Positions 1-9,107 of a stretch of DNA of 64,000 nucleotides are shown in pieces. Origin of the DNA: Xanthomonas indica (GTDB lineage: Bacteria > Pseudomonadota > Gammaproteobacteria > Xanthomonadales > Xanthomonadaceae). Under the pieces are notes generated by a model that did not search any database, was not told where the DNA came from, and was given only the letters and a program-made list of their open reading frames with translations. The DNA lies in NCBI RefSeq assembly GCF_040529045.1, contig NZ_CP131914.1:1224501-1288500 (forward strand). Reading direction: 5' to 3'. Within the stretch, counting starts at the first letter, position 1, and each line of letters starts with the position of its first letter. The position numbers were made by a program, and so were the translations under genes.

Positions 1-1716
1 CCGGTGCCGACCGCGCTGGGCCACCGCCGCCTGGCCATCCTCGACCTGAGCGAGGCGGCGACGCAACCGATGCGCTGCCCCGAGACCGGCAACGTGGTGG
101 TGTTCAACGGCGAGATCTACAACTTCCTGGAGCTGCGCCGCGAGCTGGAAGCGCTCGGTCATCGCTTCCGCACCGACAGCGACACCGAGGTGCTGCTGCA
201 CGGCTGGCGCGCCTGGGGCGAAGACCTGTTCGCGCGCTGCAACGGCATGTGGGCGATCGTGCTGCTGGAGCAGGCGAGCGGCGACCTGATCTACTGCCGC
301 GACCGGCTCGGGGTGAAGCCGCTGTACCTGCATCACGACGGCCGGCAGCTGCTGCTGGCCAGCGAGATCCGCGCCATCGCCGCGGCGCTGGGCGGCTACC
401 CGCCGCCCAATCCCGGCGCGATCTTCGACTTCCTGATCGCCGGCCTGTCCGATCATCGCGGCGAGACGTTCTATACCGGCATCCGCGCGGTGCCGCCGGG
501 CTGGGTGTACCGCGTCTGCGCGGACGGGCACAGCCGCCGCCACCGCTACCATCGCTGGCCGTTGCCGGGCGAAGTGGCGCCGCTCGATGCCGGGGCGACG
601 CAGGCGTTGCTGGAGGACGCCACGCGGCTGCGGCTGCGTTCGGACGTGCCCACGGTGACGCTGCTGTCGGGCGGGCTGGACAGCGCGATCCTGACCCGGC
701 TCAGCCTGCGTGCCGCTGCGTTCCCGCGGACCTGCTTCGCCGGCGCCTACACCTACGGCTACCGCGATGCCGAGCAGGCGCGCTTCGACGAGGTCGCCTC
801 GGCATCGGCATTGATGGCCGAGTGGGGCGAGGCGGCGCGCCACCGCGTGCATCGCGCGCATGCGATCCCGGCGCAAGACGAGTTGCTGGAGTTGGTGCGC
901 GCGCAGGAGGAGCCGTTCTGCACCCCGTCGATCCTGGCCAGCTTCCGCATGTACCGGGCGATCCGCGACGCCGGCTACACGGTCGTGCTCAACGGCGAGG
1001 GCGCCGACGAATTGTTCGGCGGCTACGTCCGCCTGTACCTGGCGTTGAGCGCGCGCAGCGCGTTGCACGGCCTGCGCCTGCCGACCCTGGCGCGCCTGCT
1101 CGGCAGTGGCGCGGTGGATCCGCGCTTGCTGCTCAACCGCCTGGCCTGGGATCTGCCGGCAGGCACGCTCGGGGCGCTGCTGCGCCGGCAGCGGCCCAGC
1201 GTGGCCAGCATGTCGGCGGCGCTGTGGCACGAGCAGGCACCGCGTCTGGCCGTGCTGCAGGCCGATCGCCGCGGCGACGTGCAGGCGCGCCTGCGCGCCG
1301 ATGTGCTGACGACCAACCTGCCGATGATCCTGCGCATGACCGATCGCAACAGCATGCACTCGGGGGTGGAGGTGCGCGCGCCGTTCCTGGATTACCGCGT
1401 GGTGGAACGTGCGCTGGCCACCCCCGCGGACCAGCGCATGGGCGATTACCATGGCAAGGCGCTGCTGCGGCAGGCGTTTTCCGGCGTCCTGCCGCCGCGC
1501 CTGGTCGGCCAGCGCAAGAGCACCGGGTTCGGCCATGCCGAGCAGTTCCTGGTCGATCGCATGCCGCTGCAGCCGATCCTGGCGGACTTGCCGCCGGAGT
1601 TGGGTCAATTCCTCGACCTGGACGTGTTGCGCCGCCAGTGGCAGCGCGGCGAGGCGCACAGCACGCTGTGGTTCGCCGTGTCCGTGGCGCTGTGGTATCG
1701 GAGCATCTATGGCTAA
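1..1716 (+). CDS. asnB: Asparagine synthase (glutamine-hydrolysing), 5' end cut by window edge
   Basis: Cytosolic amidotransferase that would make asparagine, or amidate a sugar/peptide acid, from glutamine and ATP. The reading frame is open from base 1, so the start and the N-terminal catalytic Cys lie outside the window. Visible parts are the glutaminase domain (FNGEIYN, SDTEVLLHGW, DRLGVKPLY) and the ATP-pyrophosphatase loop LLSGGLDSAIL, followed by the synthase signatures NGEGADELFGGY and EVRAPFLDYRVVE. Its stop overlaps the start of the following methyltransferase by 8 bp, so it is translationally linked to the polysaccharide operon. AsnB homologues are common in exopolysaccharide loci, where they may amidate a sugar acid. 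That role is inference; primary asparagine synthesis is the alternative. Confidence 0.9.
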   Translation, partial: PVPTALGHRRLAILDLSEAATQPMRCPETGNVVVFNGEIYNFLELRRELEALGHRFRTDSDTEVLLHGWRAWGEDLFARCNGMWAIVLLEQASGDLIYCRDRLGVKPLYLHHDGRQLLLASEIRAIAAALGGYPPPNPGAIFDFLIAGLSDHRGETFYTGIRAVPPGWVYRVCADGHSRRHRYHRWPLPGEVAPLDAGATQALLEDATRLRLRSDVPTVTLLSGGLDSAILTRLSLRAAAFPRTCFAGAYTYGYRDAEQARFDEVASASALMAEWGEAARHRVHRAHAIPAQDELLELVRAQEEPFCTPSILASFRMYRAIRDAGYTVVLNGEGADELFGGYVRLYLALSARSALHGLRLPTLARLLGSGAVDPRLLLNRLAWDLPAGTLGALLRRQRPSVASMSAALWHEQAPRLAVLQADRRGDVQARLRADVLTTNLPMILRMTDRNSMHSGVEVRAPFLDYRVVERALATPADQRMGDYHGKALLRQAFSGVLPPRLVGQRKSTGFGHAEQFLVDRMPLQPILADLPPELGQFLDLDVLRRQWQRGEAHSTLWFAVSVALWYRSIYG

Positions 1717-2722
1717 GCTCGGACGTGCGCCGATGGAACTGGCGGCCGACGATGGCGCCTGCCGCTGTTGCGGCGCCACCACGCAGCAACGCGCGGTGTG
1801 GCCGGAGGTCTACGCCGGCACCGGTCAGGAATTGCGCCGCTGCGGCCATTGTGCGGTGGCCTATCTGGCACCGGACTTCACCGAGGAGGCGCTGGCGCGA
1901 TTCTACGCGCACGATTACCGCCGGCTGTTCCCGGCCGAATCGCCATGGCGCAGCGAAGCGCGCTTCTTCGCCTGGCGCGGCGACCAGCCGATCGCGCAGC
2001 GTCGGCTGCAGTGGATCGCGCCGCAGCTGGCAGCCGGCGCACGGCTGCTGGAAATGGGCTCGGGCTTCGGCGCCTTTCTCGGCGTCGCTGCGGCGGCGCG
2101 TCCGGATCTGGACCTGTGGGCGATCGAACCCGATCTCGACCACCGTGCGCGGCTGCTCGGCGACGCGCGCGTGACGTTCGTGGCGGACCTGCAGGCGGTG
2201 CCCGATGCCAGCGTCGACGCGGTGGTGGCGTTCCACGTGCTGGAGCATCTGCCCGATCCGCGTGGATTCCTGCAGACCCTGGTGCGGATCCTGACACCCG
2301 GCGGCCGCGCCTGGATCGAGGTGCCGGACGTGATGAGCGACTGGCGCTCGCGCAACTACGTGCAACCGGCGCATCTGAGCTATTTCTCCGGCGCGGTGCT
2401 GCAGCGGCTGGCGGTGAGCGCCGGGCTGCAGGTGGCGCAGTGCGGCGCGCATCCGGGCGGCGGCGTGCTGGCCGACAATCTGTGGATGGCGGTGCAGCGT
2501 CCTGCGCAGTCCTGCGCTCACCCCCTGGCGACCGCCAGCGCCGAAGAAGTGGGGCGGCTCGATGCGCGGCTGGACAGCGTGCGCTGGCGCCTGCGCGACC
2601 GCCTGCGGCGCGCCCTCAAGCGCGCGATCGTGCGCGTGTTCGGTCCTGGGTTGCCAGGCGAAGTGCAACGTTGGCGCGGGCGCGGCCAGGTGCGCGAGGC
2701 GGCGCGCGATGCGCTTCGCTGA
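1709..2722 (+). CDS. Class I SAM-dependent methyltransferase with N-terminal zinc-finger-like motif
   Basis: About 337 residues. The N-terminus has two Cys pairs (CRCCG and, about 30 residues on, RCGHC) that resemble the metal-binding head of sugar C-methyltransferases. The core has the SAM loop LLEMGSGFGAFLG, an acidic strand (AIEPD) and AFHVLEHLPDP, typical of Methyltransf_11/23-type enzymes. ATG 1709 overlaps the asparagine synthase stop and the gene's own end overlaps the next start (2709), so it is embedded in the polysaccharide operon. Probable role: methylating a sugar nucleotide or glycan residue in the cytosol. The acceptor cannot be told from sequence. The C-terminal Arg-rich segment (RLRDRLRRALKRA) is not a usual part of the domain and may contact membrane or partners. 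Confidence 0.8.
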   Translation: MAKLGRAPMELAADDGACRCCGATTQQRAVWPEVYAGTGQELRRCGHCAVAYLAPDFTEEALARFYAHDYRRLFPAESPWRSEARFFAWRGDQPIAQRRLQWIAPQLAAGARLLEMGSGFGAFLGVAAAARPDLDLWAIEPDLDHRARLLGDARVTFVADLQAVPDASVDAVVAFHVLEHLPDPRGFLQTLVRILTPGGRAWIEVPDVMSDWRSRNYVQPAHLSYFSGAVLQRLAVSAGLQVAQCGAHPGGGVLADNLWMAVQRPAQSCAHPLATASAEEVGRLDARLDSVRWRLRDRLRRALKRAIVRVFGPGLPGEVQRWRGRGQVREAARDALR

Positions 2723-3974
2723 GTTCCAGCAGGCGCTGCAGGCGCACTATGGCGAGGAAGCCGCGGCCGCGCGCCATGAACTCTATTTCCTCGCCCGGCG
2801 TGGGCGCGGGGCCTGGCTGCGGGGGTTCCTGGCAGCAGTGCGCGACGCGTGGCTGTGCTGGCGCCTGCCGCGCGCGCCGGCGCCGCTGGCCGCCTGGGTG
2901 GCGCTGGCGACGCTGCCCGGCGCCAACGGCTGGGGGGCGCTAAAGCCATGCGTCGCCGATCTGGCGCAGCGCGGCATCGCCTGCAGCGTGCTGATCCATC
3001 CGCGCCTGCGCGGCCGCGTCGCCGGCGATCCGCCCGCCCGTCCGGCAGCGGCCGCCTGGCGTCACGCCGCCGGCGCCTGGCGATTGCGGCGGGCCTCGGC
3101 GGGGGCGCCGCCGGTGTCGTCCTGGCTGGTGCGCTGCTGCGTGTTCCGGCAGCGTCTGTGGCGCGGGGCCTGGGCGCGCGCACTGGCCGCGCGGGGCGAG
3201 GCCACGCTGCTGCTGCACAACGACTTCGATCTGTACGCGGTCGCTGCGCAACAGGCGGCAGGCGCCGGCTGGCGCAGTGTCTGCGTGCAGCATGGCCTGC
3301 CCACCGACGAGTTCTTCCCGGTGCGCGCGCAGCGGCATCTGCTGTGGGGGCCGAGCAGCGCGCAGGTGTTCGCGCGGCATGGGGTGCCGCCGCAGGCCCT
3401 CGGCTATGGCCCGGCACTGCTACAGACCGATGCCACGGCCGGGCATGCTGCCGACGCGCCGCTGCCGGCGGCGCTGTACCTGGTGTCGCAGACGCACACG
3501 CCGATCTACGGCCGCCCGCTCGCGGCGGACTTCCTGTCGCTGGCGCAGGCGCTGGCGCAGCGGGACGCCCCCGTGCTGCAGATTCTGCTGCATCCGGAGG
3601 AGGCGCGCGGCGGCCATCCCTATGCCACTTCGGCGCTGGCGGCCCATTGCCGACCTCCGCCGCATGCGCTGCTTGACGCCGCCGCGGCGCCGGCAATCGT
3701 GGTCGGTTTCTGCTCCACCGCGTTGCTGCAGGCCGCCAGCCGCGGTCATTACGTCATCGGCCTGGCTTGGCCGGCGATGCACTCGCTGGATGCGTTGGCG
3801 GTCGGGCGCCCGCCAACGCAGGTGGACGATGCGGTGGCGCTGTGCGCGTTGATCGAGCGCTTGCGCACGGATCCGTCGGCGCGCCGGCAACAGCTTGCCC
3901 AGCAGACGCAATGGCTGCATCAGACCTTCGCCAGCGATCCGCACTGGCCGCAGCGCCTGGGAGCGATCGCGTGA
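2709..3974 (+). CDS. Putative GT-B-fold glycosyltransferase / surface-polysaccharide biosynthesis protein
   Basis: 421 residues with no obvious transmembrane span. The mid-region VCVQHGLPTDEFFPVRA, followed by LLWGPSSAQVFARHGV, resembles the 'HG' nucleotide-binding region of CDP-glycerol-phosphotransferase/KpsC-like and other GT-B surface-glycan enzymes. A late block (AIVVGFCSTALLQAASRGHYVIGLAWP) resembles the donor-sugar loop. It overlaps its upstream neighbour by 14 bp and its downstream neighbour by 4 bp (GTGA), so it is co-translated in the operon. Family assignment is by motif shape only; donor and acceptor are unknown. It could also be a non-catalytic capsule-assembly protein. Confidence 0.6.
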   Translation: MRFAEFQQALQAHYGEEAAAARHELYFLARRGRGAWLRGFLAAVRDAWLCWRLPRAPAPLAAWVALATLPGANGWGALKPCVADLAQRGIACSVLIHPRLRGRVAGDPPARPAAAAWRHAAGAWRLRRASAGAPPVSSWLVRCCVFRQRLWRGAWARALAARGEATLLLHNDFDLYAVAAQQAAGAGWRSVCVQHGLPTDEFFPVRAQRHLLWGPSSAQVFARHGVPPQALGYGPALLQTDATAGHAADAPLPAALYLVSQTHTPIYGRPLAADFLSLAQALAQRDAPVLQILLHPEEARGGHPYATSALAAHCRPPPHALLDAAAAPAIVVGFCSTALLQAASRGHYVIGLAWPAMHSLDALAVGRPPTQVDDAVALCALIERLRTDPSARRQQLAQQTQWLHQTFASDPHWPQRLGAIA

Positions 3975-5290
3975 GGCGGCTTGGAGTGGTGCTGCTGATC
4001 CTGTGGATCCATCTTGGCGATCTGCTGGTGGCCTGGCTGTACGGCGGCGGCGCGGTGCCGCAGGCGGCCTGGCTGCGGCCGCTGCGCGATGCCACGGTCC
4101 TGGCGCTTGCCGCGCTGTGCCTGCTGACCGCGCGCATGCCGCGGCCGATGCTGCTGTCGGTGCTGGCGTTCGGCGCCTTGGCGGCGCTCTACGCGCCGCT
4201 CGGCTATCTGCACGGATTGCCCGCCGGCATCGTGCTCGGATCGTTCGGCGTGGTGATGGTGCCGATGCTGCTCCTGCTGGCCGGCTACGGCGGCATGCCG
4301 CAGCCGCGCGACCTGCACGCCGCCACCCGCACCCTGGTCTGGCTGGGCGTGGCCAGTGCGCTGGTCGGCGCCTGGGATCTGGCCCATACCGATTTCTGGG
4401 TGCAGCAGGTGCGCCTGCCGGACTTCATGCAACAGGTCAAGGGCGTGCTGCCGCAGGACAGCGAGCCGGAGAGCGGCCTGCCCTGGAATTTCTTCGGCGG
4501 CGAACCGCTTGAACGCCGGGCCGGCGGCTTGCTTGCCGCGCCGTTGGCGCAGGGCCAGTTCCTGGTGACTGCGGCGCTGGCGGCGCTGGCGCTGTGGCAG
4601 CGCCGCTGGCCGTGGCGGGCGGCGCTGGCCTGTGTCGGCTTGTTCGTGGGGATCTGGATGTCCGGTACCCGCGGGGCGATGCTGGCCGGCATCGTCGCCG
4701 TGCTCGGCTATCTGCTGACCGGGCGCGGCCTGGTGCGCTCGGCGCCGGCGCGGATCGCGCTGGCCGGCGTCGTGCTGCTGGCCATCGTCGCGGCCTCCTA
4801 CGGCATCGTGGTGAATTCGATGCAGTTCCGCGACGGCTCCACCATCGGCCATTGGTCGGCGCTCGTGCGCAATCTGGCCGACCTGCATCAGGTCGCGCTG
4901 TTCGGCGGCGGCTTGGGGCGCCAGGGCGCCCTCGCCGCTCGCCAGGGGCTGACCGATCTCGGCGGCGGCGAAGGTGCCGTGTTCAGCATCGCCTACCAGA
5001 TGGGCGTGCCGGCGGCGCTGCTGTTCCTGGGCTTCATCGGCTGGTGCCTGCGCATCCTATGGCGTGCCTACCGGCAGGACGACGACCGCCTGGCACTGGC
5101 CACGTTCTGGTTGCTGTGCGGCATGACCACCACCCTGGTGTCCTCGGACAATGCCTTGACCGTGTCCGGCGCGGGCGGCTTCTGGTTGTTGCTCGGCGGC
5201 GTGCTGCGGCAGTGCCGGATGCGGGCGCGTCCGCTGCAGGCGCGCGGCACCGCGCGGCAGCCGCTGGCGGGCACGACGGCGGAGGCCTGA
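3971..5290 (+). CDS. Polytopic membrane protein, probable exopolysaccharide polymerase/ligase-like
   Basis: 439 residues, almost entirely hydrophobic helices (roughly ten to twelve), with a larger hydrophilic stretch around residues 140-190 (DFMQQVKGVLPQDSEPESG). GTG 3971 overlaps the previous stop. The layout fits Wzy/O-antigen ligase-type inner-membrane enzymes that join lipid-linked repeat units in the periplasm, and GTRGAMLAG and GGGLGRQG resemble their conserved loops. A second ligase-like protein is encoded 1.9 kb downstream. One may be the polymerase and the other a ligase or transferase. Which is which cannot be decided here. Confidence 0.65.
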   Translation: MRRLGVVLLILWIHLGDLLVAWLYGGGAVPQAAWLRPLRDATVLALAALCLLTARMPRPMLLSVLAFGALAALYAPLGYLHGLPAGIVLGSFGVVMVPMLLLLAGYGGMPQPRDLHAATRTLVWLGVASALVGAWDLAHTDFWVQQVRLPDFMQQVKGVLPQDSEPESGLPWNFFGGEPLERRAGGLLAAPLAQGQFLVTAALAALALWQRRWPWRAALACVGLFVGIWMSGTRGAMLAGIVAVLGYLLTGRGLVRSAPARIALAGVVLLAIVAASYGIVVNSMQFRDGSTIGHWSALVRNLADLHQVALFGGGLGRQGALAARQGLTDLGGGEGAVFSIAYQMGVPAALLFLGFIGWCLRILWRAYRQDDDRLALATFWLLCGMTTTLVSSDNALTVSGAGGFWLLLGGVLRQCRMRARPLQARGTARQPLAGTTAEA

Positions 5291-5293
5291 TCC

Positions 5294-6370
5294 ATGCGCA
5301 TCCTGCACGTGTACAAGGATTTCGCGCCGTACCACGGCGGCGGCGGTGTGGCCCGGCACATCCATGGCCTGGCCGTGCTGGCGGCGCAGGCCGGGCACGC
5401 GGTGCGGGTGGCGGCGCCGGCGGCGGAAGATCCGGGCCGGTCCGATTACACCGCGGTCCGCGTCGCCGCAACCGGGTTGTGGCCGCAGATCGGCTGGGCC
5501 GACGTCGTGCACGTACACGGTGCGCGCACGCCGATCGCGGCCCTGGCGGCGCTGCTGGCGGGCTGCCGCGGCAAGCGCGTGGCGTACACGCCGCACTGCT
5601 ACTACGACGATGCGCCCCGCCTGGGCAAGCGTCTGCGCAAACGCATCTGGGATGCGCTGGTGGAACGTGCGCTGCTGCGCCGTGCCGATCGCGTGGTGCT
5701 GCTGTCGGCCTACTGGCGCGACTACCTGCAGGCGCGGCGGATGTCGGCCACGCGCGCGCTGCTGCTGCCCAATGCGGTGCTGGCCGCCGAACTGCCGATT
5801 GCCTCGGTGGAGTCCCCGACGCTGGCGGGCGCGCCGGCCTTGCTCTCGGTCGGACGCCTGGATGCGGTGAAACGCCTGCACGATGCGATCGCGCTGCTGG
5901 CGCAGCCGGGGATGGAGGCGGCGGTGCTGCATCTGGTCGGGCGCGGACCCGATCGCGCCCGCCTGGAGGCCTGCGCACATGCGCAAGGCGTGGCCGCACG
6001 CGTGCGCTTCCATGGTTTCGTCGGCGATGCCGAGGTGGCGGCGATGGCCGCGTATGCCGACGCCTTCGTGCTGCCATCGGCGATGGAAGGCATGCCCACG
6101 GTGCTGATCGAAATGCTGCTGCTCGGTTGCCCGGTGCTGGCCAGCGATATCCCCGGCAACCGCGCGATCCTGCAGCCATTGGGACTGCAGGACGCGCTGT
6201 ATCCGCTGGGCGATGTCCCGGCGCTGGCCGCGCGCGTCGCCGCGCTGCGCCGGCAACGCATCGCGCCGCAGGTAGTGGACGCGGTGCGCGCCGGTTTCAC
6301 CTGGGAAGGCATCCGGCCGCAGGTGCTGGCCCTGTACGATGCGTTGATCTCCAAGGAGCCCGTCCCTTGA
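5294..6370 (+). CDS. Glycosyltransferase family 4
   Basis: 358 residues, GT-B fold. The N-terminus MRILHVYKDFAPYHGGGG is the usual GT4 acceptor-domain start. The donor domain has LLSVGRLDAVKRLHDAI, LVGRGPDR, VRFHGFVGDAEVAAM and the acidic motif EGMPTVLIEMLLLGCPV. It should transfer a sugar from a nucleotide donor to the lipid-linked glycan on the cytosolic face of the membrane. It starts 3 nt after the upstream stop, and its stop overlaps the TTG start of the WecG-type gene. Confidence 0.88.
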   Translation: MRILHVYKDFAPYHGGGGVARHIHGLAVLAAQAGHAVRVAAPAAEDPGRSDYTAVRVAATGLWPQIGWADVVHVHGARTPIAALAALLAGCRGKRVAYTPHCYYDDAPRLGKRLRKRIWDALVERALLRRADRVVLLSAYWRDYLQARRMSATRALLLPNAVLAAELPIASVESPTLAGAPALLSVGRLDAVKRLHDAIALLAQPGMEAAVLHLVGRGPDRARLEACAHAQGVAARVRFHGFVGDAEVAAMAAYADAFVLPSAMEGMPTVLIEMLLLGCPVLASDIPGNRAILQPLGLQDALYPLGDVPALAARVAALRRQRIAPQVVDAVRAGFTWEGIRPQVLALYDALISKEPVP

Positions 6371-7149
6371 ACCCCAGTACCCCGCGTCTGCGCTTCTTCG
6401 ATTGCCCATTGGATCTGCTCGCGCCTGCCGACCTGCTGCAACGGGCGCAGGCCGCGGCCGCCGGCGGTGCGCCCTTGCGGATCGAGGGCCTGAATGTGGC
6501 CAAGCTGATCGACGCGCGCGCGCAGGCGCCGTTGCGCGCGGCGCTGGACGAGGCCGAACTGGTGCACATCGACGGCAGTGGCATCAGCATCGGCCTGCGC
6601 TGGATGGGCGTGGAGCCGCCGCCGCGGCGCGCCGGCATCGACCTGATGCAGGACCTGTGCGCGCAGGCCGCGCAGTCCGGAGACGGCGTGTATCTGCTGG
6701 GCGCGCGGCCGGCGGTGGTGGCGGCCGCGGCCGAGCGCCTGCGTGCGGCCGCGCCGGGCCTGCAGATCGTCGGCGCCCGCGACGGCTATTTCGGCGAGGC
6801 CGAGGTGCCGCAGGTGGTCGCGGCGATTCGCGCCTCCGGTGCGCGTTACCTGTTCGTCGGCATCAGCTCGCCGAAGAAGGAACTGTTCCTGCAGCGGCAC
6901 TGGCCCGAACTGGGCGTGGCGGTGGCGATGGGCGTGGGCGGATCGTTCGACGTGTTGTCCGGCATGCTGCCGCGCGCGCCGCTGCTGATGCAGCGCTTCG
7001 GCATGGAATGGCTGTTCCGGCTGGCGCTGGAGCCGCGTCGCCTGGGCTGGCGCTATGTCCGCACCAACTTCCTGTACCTGTTGCTGCTGCTGCGTGCGCG
7101 GCTGAGCCGCCGCTACCGCGCGCGCGCGGCGGTCCGCGAACCGGCATGA
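6367..7149 (+). CDS. WecG/TagA/CpsF-family glycosyltransferase
   Basis: 260 residues, the usual size for this GT26 family, whose members include WecG (ManNAcA transferase), TagA and GumM. Diagnostic segments are GLNVAKLIDA, HIDGSGISIGLRWMG, GARPAVVAAAAERL, FVGISSPKKELFLQRHW and MGVGGSFDVLSGMLPRAP. TTG 6367 overlaps the previous stop and is preferred because the homologous part begins only a few residues later. Together with UDP-GlcNAc 2-epimerase on the facing operon, a ManNAc-type residue is possible in the repeat unit, while a GumM-like glucosyl transfer is the alternative (both inference). Cytosolic face of the inner membrane. Confidence 0.85.
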   Translation: MNPSTPRLRFFDCPLDLLAPADLLQRAQAAAAGGAPLRIEGLNVAKLIDARAQAPLRAALDEAELVHIDGSGISIGLRWMGVEPPPRRAGIDLMQDLCAQAAQSGDGVYLLGARPAVVAAAAERLRAAAPGLQIVGARDGYFGEAEVPQVVAAIRASGARYLFVGISSPKKELFLQRHWPELGVAVAMGVGGSFDVLSGMLPRAPLLMQRFGMEWLFRLALEPRRLGWRYVRTNFLYLLLLLRARLSRRYRARAAVREPA

Positions 7150-8453
7150 GCGCACCGGCGACGGGAGCGTCCGTTGCCGGCGCGCGCGCCGCGCAGCCGC
7201 TGGCGGTCGCGGTGTGCCTGGGCGTGTACCTGCTGTTCTGCCTGCAGCAGGTGGTGCTGACCGGCCGCTATTTCGGCGTGGGCCTGTCGCTGGGTTCGAT
7301 GGCGATCCGCGCCTTCGTGCTGGGCGTGGCGGTCTGGGCGGTGTGGCGGCATGGCGTGCCGGCGATCCTGCGCACGCCGTTGCTGGCGATCCTGGCCTGC
7401 CTGGCGGCGCTGGCCGCGTCGGTACTGGCATCGGACCATCCCACGCTGGCGTTCAAGTTCGCCGTGCGCTACGCCACCGCCCTGCTGGCGTTGTGGGCGA
7501 TGCTCAATCTCGCGCTTGCCTGCCCACGCTGGCCACGCGCGGCGACGCTGGCGGCGCTGATCGCGCTGTGGTGGAACCTGGCGCTGGGGCTGGCCGCGCG
7601 CCTGCACTGGCCGCCGGCGCTGCGCGTTTCGTTGTTCTTCCACGCCGAGGATAGTTTCAAGTACCTGCCGCGGATCTCCGGCATGTACGAACATCCGGCG
7701 TTGCTGGCGGCGAGCGCCGTCGTGGTGGCCGCGCTGGTCCTGCAGTTCTGGCGCAGTGGCGCGATGGGCCGCGTTGCGCTGGTCATGGCGCTGCTGGGCG
7801 CCGTGCTGGCGCTGGCGCTGACCGAGGTGCGCAACCCGCTGTTGCCGGTCGGCGCGCTGCTGCTGTGGTGGGCGTGGCCGCGCCGAGGCGCCCCGCGCCA
7901 ACGTCGCCGCGTGGCAGCGGTCGCCCTGGTGGGTTTGTCGGGGCTGGCTGGCTTCGTGTTGTGGCAGCGCTATGCGGACATGACCAGCGCGGTGCACGAA
8001 AGCACGCTCACCGCGGTGTCGCTGGGGCGCACCTACCTGTGGGCCGGCGCGTTCGAGGCCTGGCGCAGCCACCCGTGGTTCGGACTGGGTGCCGGCGTCT
8101 TCCAGTTCCTGGTGCCGGACTACACCGGCGGCCGCTTCGATCGCGGCGAACTGCATGCGCACAATGCGTTGCTGGCGGTGCTGTCGGAGACCGGGCTGTG
8201 CGGGCTGCTGGCGTGCCTGGGCCTGCTGTATGCGTTGTGGGCGCCGCTGCTGCGCAGTGCCGGCGCACGTGGCTGGGCGTTGACCTGGCTGCTGTTGCTG
8301 CTGGGGCTGGGCGTGTTCGACTTCTACCTGCCGTTCTATGCGTTCTCGCTGCACGCGGCGCTGGTGATGGCGGTCCTGTATGCCCGCTTGCCCGTGCCCA
8401 CCAGCACCGTGCAAGCATCGCTCATTGGCGCACCGCGATCCACGATTTGGTGA
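7146..8453 (+). CDS. O-antigen ligase / Wzy-type polymerase family membrane protein
   Basis: 435 residues with about ten to twelve hydrophobic helices. The large periplasmic loop and following helix carry the Wzy_C-type signature: GRTYLWAGAFEAWRSHPWFG, then GAGVFQF and ELHAHNALLAVLSETG. This is the conserved region of O-antigen ligases and related polymerases. ATG 7146 overlaps the upstream stop (ATGA). The 3' end overlaps the converging methyltransferase gene by 32 bp, so the two operons meet tail to tail with no spacer. Likely the periplasmic polymerisation or ligation step for the polysaccharide made by this locus. Confidence 0.8.
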   Translation: MSAPATGASVAGARAAQPLAVAVCLGVYLLFCLQQVVLTGRYFGVGLSLGSMAIRAFVLGVAVWAVWRHGVPAILRTPLLAILACLAALAASVLASDHPTLAFKFAVRYATALLALWAMLNLALACPRWPRAATLAALIALWWNLALGLAARLHWPPALRVSLFFHAEDSFKYLPRISGMYEHPALLAASAVVVAALVLQFWRSGAMGRVALVMALLGAVLALALTEVRNPLLPVGALLLWWAWPRRGAPRQRRRVAAVALVGLSGLAGFVLWQRYADMTSAVHESTLTAVSLGRTYLWAGAFEAWRSHPWFGLGAGVFQFLVPDYTGGRFDRGELHAHNALLAVLSETGLCGLLACLGLLYALWAPLLRSAGARGWALTWLLLLLGLGVFDFYLPFYAFSLHAALVMAVLYARLPVPTSTVQASLIGAPRSTIW

Positions 8454-9096
8454 GTCCGCACAGGCGCTCGCCGACCAGGGTGCTGTCCGGGAACAGGCGC
8501 GCCAGCTCGGTATGGGTCAGCAGGCGGATGTCCTCCACGAACGCGCGCGCCTGCGTCCGGGTCTGCGGCCGATCGATCCGGCCCAGCGGGATCCGGTACA
8601 GCAGTTCGGCCTGCCATGCGTAGGGGAGGAACTGGATGCCCGGCGCCAGATAATGCGGCTCGATCGGGAACCAGTAGTTCGGCGTCTGCACGTAGTGCCG
8701 CGGCGCCACGCGCCGGATCTCGTCGGCGAAGGCCTGCGTGCGTGCGCCATCGCCGACGTGCTCGATGACCGAATTGGAATGGGCGATGTCGAAGGCGTTG
8801 TCGGCGAAGTCCAGGGCGCAGCCATCCCCGTGGTGTTCGCGCAGGTACGGACGCGGTGCGTGGGTGTGGTTCGGGTCGAGGTTGACCACGGTGACGCTGC
8901 AACGGTGCTGGTCGAAGAACGCGTCCGGGACGTGGGCCCAGTAGCCGAGAGTGCCGCCGACGTCGATCACTCGGCACCCGCCCTGCCGGCGATGGCACTC
9001 GGACACCATCTGCATGAAGCGCTGCAGGCGCCGTGCGCGCAGGCGCGCGCTGAGCGAGCGTGGATCGTTGTAATCGGCCTGCGTGCGCAGTCCCAT
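8422..9096 (-). CDS. Class I SAM-dependent methyltransferase
   Basis: 224 residues. The SAM-binding loop is CRVIDVGGTLGYWAHV, followed by VVNLDPN and the late-strand region FDIAHSNSVIEHVGD. The C-terminal half (YVQTPNYWFPIEPHY) matches small glycan or lipid O-methyltransferases often found in polysaccharide loci. It is the last gene of the leftward operon, 11 nt after UDP-GlcNAc 2-epimerase. It probably methylates a sugar or lipid-linked intermediate; the acceptor is unknown. Confidence 0.78.
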   Translation of the reverse strand: MGLRTQADYNDPRSLSARLRARRLQRFMQMVSECHRRQGGCRVIDVGGTLGYWAHVPDAFFDQHRCSVTVVNLDPNHTHAPRPYLREHHGDGCALDFADNAFDIAHSNSVIEHVGDGARTQAFADEIRRVAPRHYVQTPNYWFPIEPHYLAPGIQFLPYAWQAELLYRIPLGRIDRPQTRTQARAFVEDIRLLTHTELARLFPDSTLVGERLCGLTKSWIAVRQ

Positions 9097-9107
9097 GGGC
9101 GTAGCGC

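Noticed and set aside
1133-2668. Long open frame on the minus strand (511 codons) opposite asnB and the methyltransferase
   Set aside because: Low-complexity Arg/Pro/Ala/His protein, antisense to two clearly homologous genes; a GC-rich shadow.
4594-6366. Plus-strand open frame running into the WecG-type gene
   Set aside because: The upstream part is out of phase with the polymerase and GT4 genes and is Arg/Ala-rich; only the part from 6,367 is real.
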